A DNA stretch of 64,000 nucleotides from Siphonodentalium dalli (taxonomy: Eukaryota > Mollusca > Scaphopoda > Gadilida > Siphonodentaliidae): NCBI GenBank assembly GCA_032622095.1, contig CP136064.1, positions 145,343,954 to 145,407,953 on the forward strand, in the 5' to 3' direction. Positions 35,377 through 46,730 of the stretch are shown in pieces. Below the pieces are notes generated by a model, which ran no database searches, was not told where the DNA came from, and saw only the letters and a program-made list of their open reading frames with translations. A program made the translations under genes and the position numbers. Each line of letters starts with the position of its first letter. The first letter of the stretch is position 1.

Positions 35377-37770
35377 CGTGGTACACTGTAAAGTTATGCG
35401 GTCGTGGTAGCACCTGGACCATTGTTGTCTATAACCAGAATTTGTTCCTGCACTGAAAATTTGTGAAATATCAACAGACACAGAATACACTATATTATAT
35501 ACAGATGCCGCGAAATTAAGAATATATTAATTTCCAACAATAATGTCAATATGATTAAAGTTTGATAAACTTCTGTTTTAATACCGATTTTCATATTGTC
35601 ATGCTATTTTGCATCAAATATTATATCTAGTTCATCGTGAGAAACGAAGGCATTTGTGATTTTTTGTGCGAAAATGGTCGGCAACCTTTGCACCTTTGAT
35701 TTTGAACACCGTGACCTTGTCAAGGCTTGTGACTTCTCTGTCTAAAATTTGCTATCAAATATGTTGTTCAACTGGTATTCGTAACTCGGCACATAATGCT
35801 TACCTCGGTGCTATGCATATACAGTTATACTCCGTCTGGGCAACTATGGATGTTCTTTCTATTGTTATTAACTGATCCGATTATCGTACACGTATTCAGC
35901 ACCCATTATTTAGAATTTTTTGTAATGTTATCACCGGACTATTTTTGCGTACAATTACTACTAGCCTAATTCAAAACAAACTCGTAAATTCATTCGCTCG
36001 TTATACAAATACATAAATTGTCAACCAGTCATCAATAATTATAATCACATAATTTATATTCCGTCTTTCTTTTGTGAATATAATGACTCAAATGATTAAA
36101 ATGTTGGGAACTATTTTTTTTCTCGCCGATGTTACGACGAGCAGTATACAATGGATTTCCTTGGCAACCGTTCATTTTAAATTTAAAGGGAAACAGCTGA
36201 AAGTGTATCGCTCTGAAGTTTTAATTTTGGTTTGTCGGCTTCGAAGCCTTCGAGCTTTGACAATCCTCCATCAATGTTCTAGGCGAAAACATCGATAGAA
36301 ATTTAAAGCCAAGCTCCAAATGTCCAAGATGAAAACTAGAATTGTGTTTTGAGGCAAACAGTTTTAATAATTGAATGAAATATGTAGACAAAACTTTTAC
36401 AATTCCCGTTTCCGAATTTCAGCACTTTTCGTCTTTTGTAAATTGTAGTTTTGACGTTTTTGATAAATTTTATGAAACATATCGTAGGCAAATTTACAAT
36501 ATGTTTCGCCATTCATGTTCATGGTATTTACTATGTAATGGAGTATAACTCACCTTTGCTGAAAAAGACATTTATATTTGCTCCTGGCCACTGTAATCAG
36601 TTATGCTAATTATTAAGAAATTCGAGGTGGAACTCAAGCAATGGAAATGGAGTCAAAGTCAACCATAGTAATTAATAAGTAACGTTAATTTTGATTGGTA
36701 ATTGATCAGTAATGTTAATTTTGATTGGTCAGCGACATAGAACTTCGGAAAACCGAGAACATCACGAAGTAGGTTAGTGGGTCTCCGACAACATCACGAA
36801 GTAGGTTCGTGGGTCTCCGACATCTATATTTAGTAATCAATTACCATATATACTATATATATAGTCTATTTATAGATTTCCCGCCAAAACATCGAATAGT
36901 ATAGGGTAGATCTCGCATACACGTATATGCTTATCGCTCGCGAACGAGACCCCTGCGGGGTCTCGTTTCGGGCTCGCTATAAAAAAGGATAAAGATGGTG
37001 TGTCTCTTTCCCAAATGTTCTGTTTACATGTACATTTGGGGGTTTATGAGTCAAATAATAACAGGCAACATGTCCTTCTAACACTCAGAAATAATGTGTT
37101 CTTATGAACCAGGACAAAATATGACTATTTCTGGAGCATTACAGCACATTATTACAAATCTATATTTGTAAGCAGTAAGATAATGACAGGAAACATGTCC
37201 TCAGACTAAGAAATAATTTTTTGGTGTGTATTTCACATCACAGCTCATGTGTATACTCACAATAGTTTATGTCATTCAAAGGGAGAAACCCATTTAGAAA
37301 GTTTAAATGAGACAAAACTACCTCACTGTAGATGTAGTTGCAAGGTACAACATGTACATGTATTCTGGTAAATGACATTGGAACTAAAATAATGATTTTT
37401 GTGTCCACCGGTATGTCATGTTCCTGTATACATTGCATCTACATGTACATGTAACTTACCTAACATACCATATACATGTATGAAGAGGGAATTTGCAAGT
37501 GTTTTTTAATCAAAATTTTAACCCAACTCTTGTTGTCAGTAAGTTTTAACCCATGCAGTTTAATGAGTTTATATATTTATATATTACATGTGTTTCTATA
37601 CATGTATTTTATCTTTAGTTAGTTTGTTGTCCTTGAATAAACTTGTATTGCTGCACAATCAGTTTCCTTAATATTCTATTATACTAAAACAACTCCATTG
37701 ATAACAATACCCCTGCATCCCATCAAAATCTACTTCATTGCCATCCTCATCATTTCACTTTGGTATCCCC
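35377..37770. other. Largely unassigned
   Basis: About 2.4 kb. It contains short direct duplications ('gttaattttgattggta' at 36684 and 36714; 'acatcacgaagtaggtt' at 36759 and 36791), a perfect small hairpin at 36941-36969 ('cgaacgagacccc' with 'ggggtctcgtttcg'), and two related stretches around 'caacatgtcct' at 37065 and 37190. No frame has a recognisable product. Confidence 0.5.
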
Positions 37771-38420
37771 ACCCAGGTGTACCTTGGTGTTATTCACCCA
37801 GGTGTTCCTTGGTGTTTCCTACCCATGTGTACCTTGGTGTTTCCCACCCAGTTGTACCTTGGTGTTTTCTTACCCAGGTGACCTTGGTGTTTTCTTACCC
37901 AGGTGTACCTTGGTGTTTTCCTGCCAGGTGTACCTTGGTGTTTCCTTACCTGGGTGTACCTTGGGGTTTTCTAACCCAGGTGCATCTCAATGGGAAATCC
38001 ACCTGGGTAAGAAAACACCAATGTACACCGGCGTAAGAAAACACCAAGGTACACCTGGGTTGGAAACATCAAGGTACACCTGGGTGGGGAACACCCAGGT
38101 AGGAAACATCAGGGTACACATGGGTGAATAACACCTAGGTACACCTCGGCGGGAAACACCCAGGTAGGAAATACCAGGGTACACCTGGGTGAATACCACC
38201 ATGGTAACCTGGGTGGGAAACACCCAGGTAGGAAACATCAGGGTACACCTGGGTGAATAACACCATGGTACACCTGGGTGGGGAAACACCCAGGTAGGAA
38301 ACACCAGGGTACACCTGGGTGGGGAAACACCCATGTAGGGTACACCTGGGTGTGGTCACCTGGGTAATTACACCCAGGTTTATCCATACCAGGGTTTTTA
38401 TCCAGTTTCAGGTGGGTAAA
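37771..38420. repeat. Minisatellite that switches orientation in its middle
   Basis: The left half (to about 37985) repeats 'cccaggtgtaccttggtgtt' every 30-40 bp. From about 37995 to 38420 the same unit runs in the opposite sense as 'aaggtacacctgggtgggaa'. The whole is thus a 600-bp imperfect palindrome of tandem repeats. Frames of 74-123 codons on both strands simply translate the unit. Confidence 0.9.
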
Positions 38421-38540
38421 TCATGGTAAAACCCAGGTTTCGCGGGGTCTTGATGGTTGGTGGATGTCTTGGTAGATAGATTTTGACCTGTGTTTCGGCC
38501 CAAAAAACTGGGTGCATTTACCCTGGTACATTTTTATATG

Positions 38541-40384
38541 GGTAGTCTTAACGGGGACCGAAGCCCCACCTCAAGTCGGGGGGGGGGGGGGGGGTGATGG
38601 CATCACCACAAGAGTTACTGTCGTGCAAAATTGTCATGGCAGGTTTGTTAAACAGACAGTATGCCCGGCCATCTGGTAAAATTTCATGTCTGATGCTGTG
38701 TCTGATGTTGTATCATTATGTTTAGATATTTAAATTGACTTATGGTTGCTTTATATTGCTATTAAAGTATTTTTTATTTTAATCTTCTGTTAATTTTGGT
38801 AAATGTTTATTATAAATTGGCAAATTCTGCATGAAAAGTGTTTAAAATTTGACAATATATCGCTCTCAAAGTGAATATTAATATTTCCTCTTCAATTTAG
38901 TAATATTATGGTATATCAGGGTATACTTCAGTTATACGAGATGCATCAGCTAGTAAAATTGAAAAAAAATCTTAATTTTTTGGCTTTATTTTGAGGATTG
39001 ACACTAATTTTCAGGATGCCTCATATTGGAAAAATAAACCACTACTGCTCGATATAATCCATTTTTGATTTCAGTAAGATCTATATTTTGATAAAATACT
39101 ATAAGAAACGCCGTGTTTCACACATGTACATATATATAGGAATCAGGGAGCTAAATGTGTTCTAGAGTCGGGGAGCGAGTACACCGTGGAATGCTAAAGG
39201 TGAAGGTAACTGAAGAATGACCTTCACCTGATACATGCGACACGTTATTAAAGGATGACATCGCGTTTATTTGATTTGTACATAATATCTAAATAATTTA
39301 AACTGGTGAATGAATGGGGGAATGGATTTTTGTGAGCGGGAAATTTATTTAACTAGCTGCTGTAGTCCTGGGTTTTTCCAGATCAAATTTGGCTGTGAGA
39401 TAGCCCTGTCGTAGACTTGGGGATTTATTTTAAAAAGTAAACACATGACCTATGATTTTCCTTGCATTTTCGTGAGCAACTGGTGTCAATCTAGCTGGGT
39501 AAACAACACTGGTATGGCTTTCAGGCTTCAATTCAGTGAATTTGGCCGAAACGTTAACACTGTCGCCTATGGGATAATGACCACATTTTGGACATATTTA
39601 AAGAAGAAACCCATGGATTCGCCTGTAGATAGTAAAGTAAGTGATAAATCTGGGAATTTTGCATGGACATCCGGTACCATTAGGGGGTCAGGGGGTCTAA
39701 AACCCCTCTCCCACAATTTTGAGGAGTGTTAGCCCCCCCCCCCATTGGGAAAAGGTGACAGTTGACCCAATTAAGCTTTTCCGGCACCCTGTAGTTTTAA
39801 CGGGGACCGCAGCCCCACCCCAAGTCGGGGGGGGGGGGGTGATGGCATCACCACAAGAGTTACTGTCGTACAAATTTGTCATGGCAGGTTTGCTAAACAG
39901 ACAGTATGCCCTGCCATCTGGTAAAATTTCATGTCTGATGCTGTGTCTCATGTTGTATCATTATGTTTAGATATTTAAATTGACTGGTTGCTTTATATTG
40001 CTATTAAAGTATTTTTTATTTTAATCTTCTGTTAATTTTGGTAAATGTTTATTATAAATTGCCAAATTCTGCATGAAAAGTATTTAAAATTTGACAATAT
40101 ATCGCTCTCAAAGTGTATATTAACATTTCCTCTTCAATTTAGTAATATTATGGTATATCAGGGCATACTTCAGTTATACGAGATGCATCAGCTAGTAAAA
40201 TTGAAAAAAAATATCTTAATTTTTTGGCTTATTTTGAGGATTGACACTAATTTTCAGGATGCCTCATATTGGAAAAATAAACCACTACTGCTCGATATAA
40301 TCCATTTTTGATTTCAGTAAGGTCTATATTTTGATAAAATACTATAAGAAACGCCGTGTTTCACACATGTACATATATATAAGG
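38541..40384. repeat. 886-bp satellite, block C (two rearranged units)
   Basis: Anchors at 38803 and 40045. The first unit runs from 'gtagtcttaacggggaccg' to 'catatatatagg' (about 39139). A 435-bp non-satellite segment follows, and satellite resumes at 'ataatgaccacattttgg' (about 39574) and ends at 'catatatataagg' (40384), next to Polinton-derived sequence. The two breaks fall at the same point of the unit. Confidence 0.93.
39140..39573. other. 435-bp segment replacing part of a satellite unit
   Basis: The unrelated sequence sits exactly where the satellite bases following 'catatatataagg' would be. It contains a hairpin ('aggtgaaggt' / 'accttcacct', about 39199-39229), and its stretch 39407-39502 equals the 93-bp extra segment of the variant monomers in blocks A and B. 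It may be a longer, older form of the repeat unit. A 95-codon frame (39445-39732) crosses its right junction and has no known match. Confidence 0.8.
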
Positions 40385-40550
40385 GTTCTACTGTACAGGG
40401 GCTAAAAGTTACGCCTGCGAAGTCTCAGAAACGGGGAGATAAGTTTGTAAAGTGAAAGGAATTAATTTGAAGAAGCAGAAAGAAATCAACATAGATTCGA
40501 TTAAGGATCTGATATGGGAATTTGCCTCGAGTATAACAGTTGACTAAGGA

Positions 40551-40766
40551 ATGGCGTTTCATAGGACGAAGGACTTCCAAATAATGTCAACAACATGTAA
40601 GAATAAATTGAAGCTAAGAATGGACAATGTATTGTACACAGTGATTTCAGTACCGTGTCATTCGGATACAAGGATAGTCACAGTTCAATATCCGACATAC
40701 AGTATTCTCTATTCATCTCTGACTGACGCTGGTTTGGACTTTTATCAGTTACAAGATTATTTCTGA
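40551..40766 (+). CDS. Small unrecognised frame ahead of the Polinton ATPase
   Basis: 71 codons, ending three bases before the ATPase ATG, which is the tight packing expected in a Polinton. The product is mixed in character with no motif I know. It could be a short Polinton gene, the end of one, or chance. Position alone supports it. Confidence 0.3.
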   Translation: MAFHRTKDFQIMSTTCKNKLKLRMDNVLYTVISVPCHSDTRIVTVQYPTYSILYSSLTDAGLDFYQLQDYF

Positions 40767-40768
40767 GA

Positions 40769-41359
40769 ATGGAGAAAATTACGGACTTCAAACCCGTGTT
40801 CAAACATCTCCATTTACGATGTTGATCGGTGGTCCATCTATGAGTGGAAAATCCAGTTTCATCCAAGAATTAGTTATTCAGAGGAATAATGTTATCAAAC
40901 CATCACCGAAAGATATCATCTATGTCTGCCCTCATGATGATGTACCGAACAAACTTATACAGATTCACGGAATTCAGTTTCACAAAAATCTTGACAACAG
41001 TTTTGATACTTCTCAACTGAACTTGCTGATATTCGATGACTGTATGGATGGATATTTGAAAGCGATAGCAGAATGGTTCACCAGAAGAGTCCACCATGAA
41101 AATACCAGCGTTATTTTCGTAATTATAGAATCTCGTTCTCAAGGATATCACGGCCATTTTTCTCAATACTCAATATTTCATCATGTTCAAATCAGCGATG
41201 AACAAAGATCAAGTTAGTACACTCGGGCGACAACATGGGATGATGAAAAATGTAGAAGAAGCATACGCTGATGCAATTGCTCGTCCATACGGATATTTGA
41301 TGGTCGATGTATCGTCCCAAACACGAGATTCGATACGAAGTTCTTTCTGCTTTGTGTGA
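40769..41359 (+). pseudogene. Polinton FtsK/HerA-like DNA-packaging ATPase, frameshifted
   Basis: The product would load the element's DNA into capsids. Landmarks in order are DFKPVF near the start, SPFTMLIGGP leading into Walker A (GGPSMSGKSSF), LNLLIFDDCMDG (Walker B with the DD pair), VHHENTSVIFV (the HH and SVI signature of this family), and NTQYFIMFKSA followed by DQVSTLGRQ and PYGYLMVDVS near the C-terminus. These fall in three reading frames: a shift near 40800 precedes Walker A, and another near 41125 follows the HH motif. The total is about 197 codons, slightly short for the family. The ATG at 40769 is chosen because conserved sequence begins directly after it. It is non-functional as it stands. 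Confidence 0.85.
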
Positions 41360-41729
41360 CCCACATTATGTGAGTAGAGGGGGGTGCCCTATAGCAGAAG
41401 AGTCCACAATTAGAGGTACCATGTCTTACCCACCGGAAGCTGACATAAAGTAACAAGGAAAACTAAGATGCATGCATCAGGTCGGCCGTGAACTATCTAC
41501 CATAGAATTGTTGTAGCTATCGATTATACATTTTGGAACACCTGTCTGTATGTATGTGTGTATGCATCAATGCATGTGTGTATGTGTTATAGACGCTAAC
41601 ACTGCTCGACTGATCCGACTCGGATTTGGTATTTAACGTGTCAACTTGACCTCGCTCATAGGCATGTTTCTGGACCTTGACCGATCCGACTAAAAAATTG
41701 TGTGTAGGACTACTTCGATCCCGGGAGCA

Positions 41730-42150
41730 ATATGGACGGGTCTAATTTCACGTGGGACCATGTTCTCGAACGTGCTGATGTAGGCATGTTTCTGGACTAT
41801 TTGGACGGGTCAAATCTTGATCCCGACCTGACTTTGACATTCAAAAAGATCAATTCAAGGTCAAATCTGGTAAAACGGAAGTATTTCAACGAAATATAAT
41901 ACCTACTGTTACTTTTGTCCCAGGAGTGTTTCGGGTGGGTCAAATTATGACCCTGACCTGATCTTGACATTCAAAATTGTCAATTCAAGGTCAAATCGGG
42001 TAAAGCCGGGCGGATTTCGACGGGTATTTTTGTCGTGACTTTTGTCCGGGGAGTGTTTTTGGACGGGTCAAATCGTGACCCGACATGACGTTCACCTTTA
42101 AAATGGTCAATTCAAGGTTAAATCGCGCAATTCTCCGAAAATCAGAGGGA
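41730..42150. repeat. Tandem repeat, about 129-bp unit, GGACGGGTCAAAT
   Basis: 'ttggacgggtcaaatcttga', 'gggtgggtcaaattatgacc' and 'ggacgggtcaaatcgtgacc' start units at about 41803, 41933 and 42061. Each is followed by 'gtcaattcaaggtcaaatc' or a close variant. A weaker partial unit lies upstream near 41732. It belongs to the non-Polinton stretch after the ATPase. Confidence 0.75.
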
Positions 42151-42299
42151 ACATCCCGGACGAAGTAGGGTCCACCAGCTACTATTATATATTTCTAGAT
42201 TTAGTTACAAACTAAATACCTGTATATTGTACAAAGAAATGTTTGACAAATATATCTGTATCAATATTACCATACGGGTCATTAAAATAGATACGACGA

Positions 42300-43330
42300 A
42301 ACAAATTTTGAAGGGTGCATGGTATCAGGTAAATTTTTATATTTCAAATGATGACAGGAATGCGGAAAGTTGAAGTACCTACGTAATACTGACTATCCGA
42401 ATGAAGAGATATACATGTATATAAAAACCAAAATAGAAGATGACTGCTGGCGACAATGTTTTCCAAAAAAATTCAAAGCATTCGATAGCTCCCATCTAGT
42501 TGTCAGCCCGAAGATCAATATAAAGTGTGGTGACTATCAGATGAGGGATATGACTGTACAGTTGCTAAACAATTCAGTCACGCAAAAGAGGATCAAACAG
42601 TAAGATACCAAATTGCTGCCTGTGGTAATGTTTTTTAACGAAATTCGGGAAAATTAGATTACTCTCACCCTGGTTATCCAGAAGATCATTGTGGAATCTG
42701 GTGACGATCGGACAAGGGGTGTCGTCTGTAGGATCAACCAAATTATTTAGCCATAAAAATAGTAAAATTCCAGATCACCGCTGGCAGTGATGTCTTCACA
42801 AGGACAGCTTGAGAACAAAACATGGCTCACATCTAGCGGTGACCCAAACTATCCACGTGAGAAAAAGTTCTCCAATAAAAGCTGGCTGCAGGGTGCGCCA
42901 ATTGATTCAAATTCGAAATTTAACAGGGTGTACTGCTTGTGGCCATGTTTCCCCCGCATATTTGATAGACTTATGGACAAAACCACTGAATCCGTTGAAT
43001 CAATATACATGTATACATGGATTAATTTATATGCATTGTTATACACAGTACTGGTATATAAAGGTACTGAAAATAACAATATTACTAGTATACACAAAAT
43101 AAACCATATATCATGGCTATGGGTTCTAATATCCGAATATGACAGCTGAGAACTTGGTGTGAATTGAAGAGTGAGTGGTGTCTCAAGCATATCTAACCCT
43201 CCACGTTAGAAACCTGCCATTAAATGTCATAAGTATAATCTAGCTTGAGGACAGAAGTTATCCATAAAACCCCCCTTAATTCAACCAGGTCCTCGCGCGA
43301 TGTATGGTCGATCACATGATGATCTAGGGG
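42300..43330. repeat. Diverged dispersed repeats
   Basis: Blocks such as 'gatgactgctggcgacaatg', 'cgatagctcccatc', and 'aaacaattcagtcacgcaaa' recur in altered form further on and near 32930-32990 and 43590-43720. Bases 43139-43330 are a second copy of the 155-bp repeat at 27927. Frames of 77-120 codons across this part translate repeat sequence and are not credible genes. Confidence 0.6.
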
Positions 43331-43734
43331 GGATTAGAATTGTTGTATAAAAACAGCACTGCATGTAAATATAAAATAAAATAGTGCTACATCTTATTAC
43401 AGATTATTGCCATATATAATCAGTGACGATACAGACAGTCTGACAAAATAAAGTTTCAGTGACACTCTATCCGAAGAGGGGAATAATTCCATCTGTTACA
43501 GTCAATGGAGCAATTATGAATCTGGAAAGGTGAAATTTCTAACTAATACTAGATATCGACATGACGCGATAACATATAACGTAAATGCAATATGGCCGCT
43601 GGCGACCATTTTTTCCTATAAAATTAAAAAAATATTTGATAGCTCTCATCGGATAGATCAATATCAAGATAAATATGAAGTTTAGTGATGATCGGGTGAG
43701 TGAAGTGGACTGTGCTAAACGGTTTAGTAATGCT

Positions 43735-44035
43735 TAAAAAGATTTTTACCTTAATATTTTTATGTTCACTTTATAAACTTCACTGAGTCATCTTTGTCAT
43801 GTATTGAGTTTGATATCTTTTGTTAACAGTTTATAAATCATGTATGTCTCATGTTTGTTATTTTAATTTATGTGTTTATTATCATTAAATAAAGTTGCAT
43901 TCCTTAAAAAGATTCTTACCTCAATGTTTTTATGTTCACTTTATAAACTCCACTGAGTCATCTTTGTCATGTATTGAATTTGATATCTTTTGTTAACAGT
44001 TTATAAATTCTGTATGTCTCGTGTTCGTTATTATA
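43735..44035. repeat. Tandem duplication, 170-bp unit, two copies
   Basis: 'cttaaaaagattYttacctY' starts copies at 43735 and 43905. They agree through 'cactgagtcatctttgtcatgtattgaRtttgatatcttttgttaacag' with a handful of changes. The first copy contains 'attaaataaagttgc', a polyadenylation-like word, so the unit may derive from a transcript 3' end. No product is recognised. Confidence 0.85.
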
Positions 44036-44913
44036 TTATATACACTTTATAGTGTGTTTCAGAACGAAAACAAAATGAATAAAATCAACAAATTTGTAAA
44101 TTTACAAACAATTCAAACGTTGTTGTATTCCATGTCCCAGCCCGGGCATATACACCAAATTTCAATGATATTCATTGAGAAACAACGGACCAAACGCCAT
44201 ATAACACCCCGTATGCATCTTTTATTCCGAGTTGGCCTTTTATTCCGAGTTGGCACTCGCCGATTGGGGCGAGTTAGCCATGAGGCGAGTACGCCAATTC
44301 CGACACCTTTTCTATTTGCAGCAGGTTAAGTTTACGCGTAATTTAATTCACAAAGTTCCCCAATTGGTATCGTAAATAGAGCGACCTTATTTGACAGAGA
44401 ATGCCTCTGTTATTGATTATAAAGTTGCTATACATTAAAAACGACAATTCACATGCTCGTTCAAGCGCAGTAGTCTATTTTCCCCATGTTAAAGGACATC
44501 CACAAATACTAAATAACGCTAACTTACTGCCGAATGTTTTACACGACAAGTGTTAACATATTTGGGCTGAATTCATCTGACGCGGTATTATTCCTCAAAA
44601 TAAACAACAAAACCATCGTTACTTGGAAATGTAGTTTGGGCTAACATTTACATAAATCCTCCATATCATTATTCCGACACACACGTCAGATGAAAAAGTC
44701 ACATGAAGTAACCGGCCAAATTGGCCGAAATGATAGGTAGAGCACTCTGCTGTATAGGCAGTTTCTGATATAGTCATAAAGAGTAGGAAAATAAAAGATA
44801 GCAGAAACCCAGAGAACACATACAAATTTCGTGCTATGATTTATATTTCATAATAAGATTTAATTTAATCATTGTATGACCAACGTTATGTGAAAAAGAA
44901 ATAATCAAAAAAG
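44036..44913. other. No recognised feature
   Basis: A 102-codon frame at 44021-44329 contains a short internal duplication ('ttattccgagttggc' twice near 44221-44250) but no motif. The rest is unassigned. Confidence 0.4.
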
Positions 44914-45385
44914 CGAGGTCCCCTGGTCATTTATGTAAATTTAGTACCCATGAGGTCTCCATGTCGTTACTGTACATTTATTAACCACGAGTTTCCCAGG
45001 TCATTACTATACATTACTGCCCACGAAGTCCCTATGTCATAACTTACATGTACTTACTACGAGGTCCCCGGGTCGTTACTGCACATTTACTACCACGAGG
45101 TTCTCCGGTCACCAACGTACATTCACTTCCACGAGGTCCCCGGGTCATTACTGAAAATCCACCACCCACGAGGTCCCCGGGTCATTAATGAACATCCACC
45201 ACCTACGAGGTGCCCAATGTATTATTGTACATTTACTACACACGAGGTACCCGGGCCATTACTGCACATTTACCAACACGAGGTTCCCAGGTCACCAACG
45301 GCACACCCACCAACCACGAGGTCCCCGGGTCATTACTTATACATTTACCACCCACGAGGTCCCCAGTTCATTGCGAAGTATGTGC
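44914..45385. repeat. Minisatellite, about 37-bp unit, 13 copies
   Basis: 'acgaggtccccgggtcatta' followed by 'ctgtacatttactaccc' or variants repeats without interruption, with unit length 35-38 bp. Individual copies differ at several sites. It could be mistaken for a CRISPR array, but there are no unique spacers. Translations in all frames give short repeated peptides with no meaning. Confidence 0.9.
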
Positions 45386-45442
45386 TTCTGCTATCCAAAT
45401 AAGAGAGTCACCATGCCAGTCCCCCAACCACCGTAACAAAGA

Positions 45443-45543
45443 GGTTTTATTGTTTGTGCGAGATTCGGACGTTTTCCATGCATAACAGCTATTGAATTCC
45501 ACACACTATCACAAAAAGGTTTTATTGTTTGTGCGATTTCAGA
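45443..45543. repeat. Two copies of AGGTTTTATTGTTTGTGCGA
   Basis: The 20-base word occurs at about 45441 and 45516, each preceded by a 'caaaRa' run. The flanks differ. It is probably a fragment of a dispersed repeat. The 145-codon minus-strand frame over 45391-45828 has no recognisable domain. Confidence 0.5.
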
Positions 45544-45946
45544 GTTTCCGTTGTTAAAGCGACACTGATTCGTGGGACAATATAAATATGTAATGTAAAT
45601 AGTACTCACTACTGGCAAATTTAGTACAAAAGTTATATCGCTGTCAGATATCATATATTTAGATTTTATAACCCTTATTATAACTGACACACCTTTTCTG
45701 GTGGTATGTTTATGTATATGTTTATTGTTATGCAGTGTTTGACTATCAGTATATCCTGATGGTTTTGGAGGAAAAATAATTAACCCATTTTGAAAATGTT
45801 TACTAAGACCATGTCCAAAAGATAGCATTTATAAAGTTGGGATCGAAAATACTATACCAGCTAGGAGTTATCAAGAGCGTAACTCTGGCATAACAGACAT
45901 CAAATACAGCCTGTTTGTGTGATAGGTTTCGTGTAAACTATCCAAA

Positions 45947-46216
45947 ATGAGAGATAAAAAACTTTTGGCTGAAATTCTATCCCTAGAAAAGAATCCGAAA
46001 CAACAGAAGATACTTCCAGGGAAAGAGTTCGATCAACTCTTGAAATATTTCGGATTCATATCTGGGATGATTCTGAAACTACGAATACCGATAATGCAGC
46101 AACAGCGATATTGGGGTGAAACGGAACAAGGAGAAATTAAGGAAAATTGGCAGATCCACGTGCTAGCAATAAAGAAAAGCTTAATTTTGTGTTATCGAAA
46201 GGCGGGACTGGGACAG
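45947..46216 (+). CDS. Unrecognised 90-codon frame at the start of the main Polinton block
   Basis: Lysine-rich, with KILPGKEFDQLLKYFGF near the middle. It precedes the conserved Polinton protein on the same strand, so it may be an N-terminal Polinton gene fragment. I cannot assign a family. Confidence 0.3.
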
Positions 46217-46309
46217 TAGCAGGAATATTAGTGAAAATGGTGCTCAAATGGAAAGACAGATGAATTCAAAGGATAATACATTTATAGAACGTGAAAGATG
46301 ACAGAAATA

Positions 46310-46730
46310 AAGAACAAAATTGTTGATGTCAGTGAAAATAACAATATGCCACCATCTACGAAACAGAAAATTGGACGAACTTCAAGAGAGTTTTGAAACA
46401 GCTAAACGCACAGTGATTTAGAGTCACGAAAACCTATTCCAGTTGAAATTGTGAACAAAATAGATACGAAAGTTGGAGATATAAACCAGGCGGAACAGAA
46501 TGCTATATCGCCACTACCACGTTATTCGAGAGAGAAGGCTCAAACTGCTGGATCATCTGAAAAAGTATAACCCCGAAGTTCGTTGCTACATCTTCGGGCC
46601 AGTTGTCGATATCCGAGAAACCTGTTGGAGAACTGTTAACCGTTTTGGATGACGGGCACATAGTGAAAAAGGAAAGAAATATGACAAAGAGGAAGAGTTA
46701 TACAGACTGGGAGAGGTGGGGATATGATTT
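46310..46730 (+). pseudogene. Conserved Polinton protein of unknown role, broken
   Basis: Across shifting frames one can read RKLDELQESFETAKRT, then PIPVEIVNKI, then LLDHLKKYNPEVRCYIFG, and near the end TKRKSYTDWERWGYDF. This order (short coiled-coil start, a leucine-rich 'LL..LK.NP.V' segment, then 'RK....W..F') resembles a protein I know from other Polintons upstream of the integrase. That likeness is from memory of the family and is not verified. At least three frame changes and several stops make it a pseudogene. Confidence 0.5.

Noticed and set aside
34979-35422. 147-codon minus-strand frame
   Set aside because: It runs through a MITE with inverted ends and GC-rich repeat words, so it is a composition effect.
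37698-38359. Frames of 74-123 codons giving repeated GVPWCF-like peptides
   Set aside because: Direct translation of a minisatellite in several frames and on both strands.
42370-43190. Frames of 77-120 codons between 42.4 and 43.2 kb
   Set aside because: They overlap dispersed repeats that recur elsewhere in the window in altered frames, with no domain.
44914-45385. Possible CRISPR-like array
   Set aside because: Units follow each other without unique spacers, copies are diverged, and the context is eukaryotic.
45391-45828. 145-codon minus-strand frame
   Set aside because: No recognisable domain. It overlaps repeated words and lies opposite to the Polinton genes.
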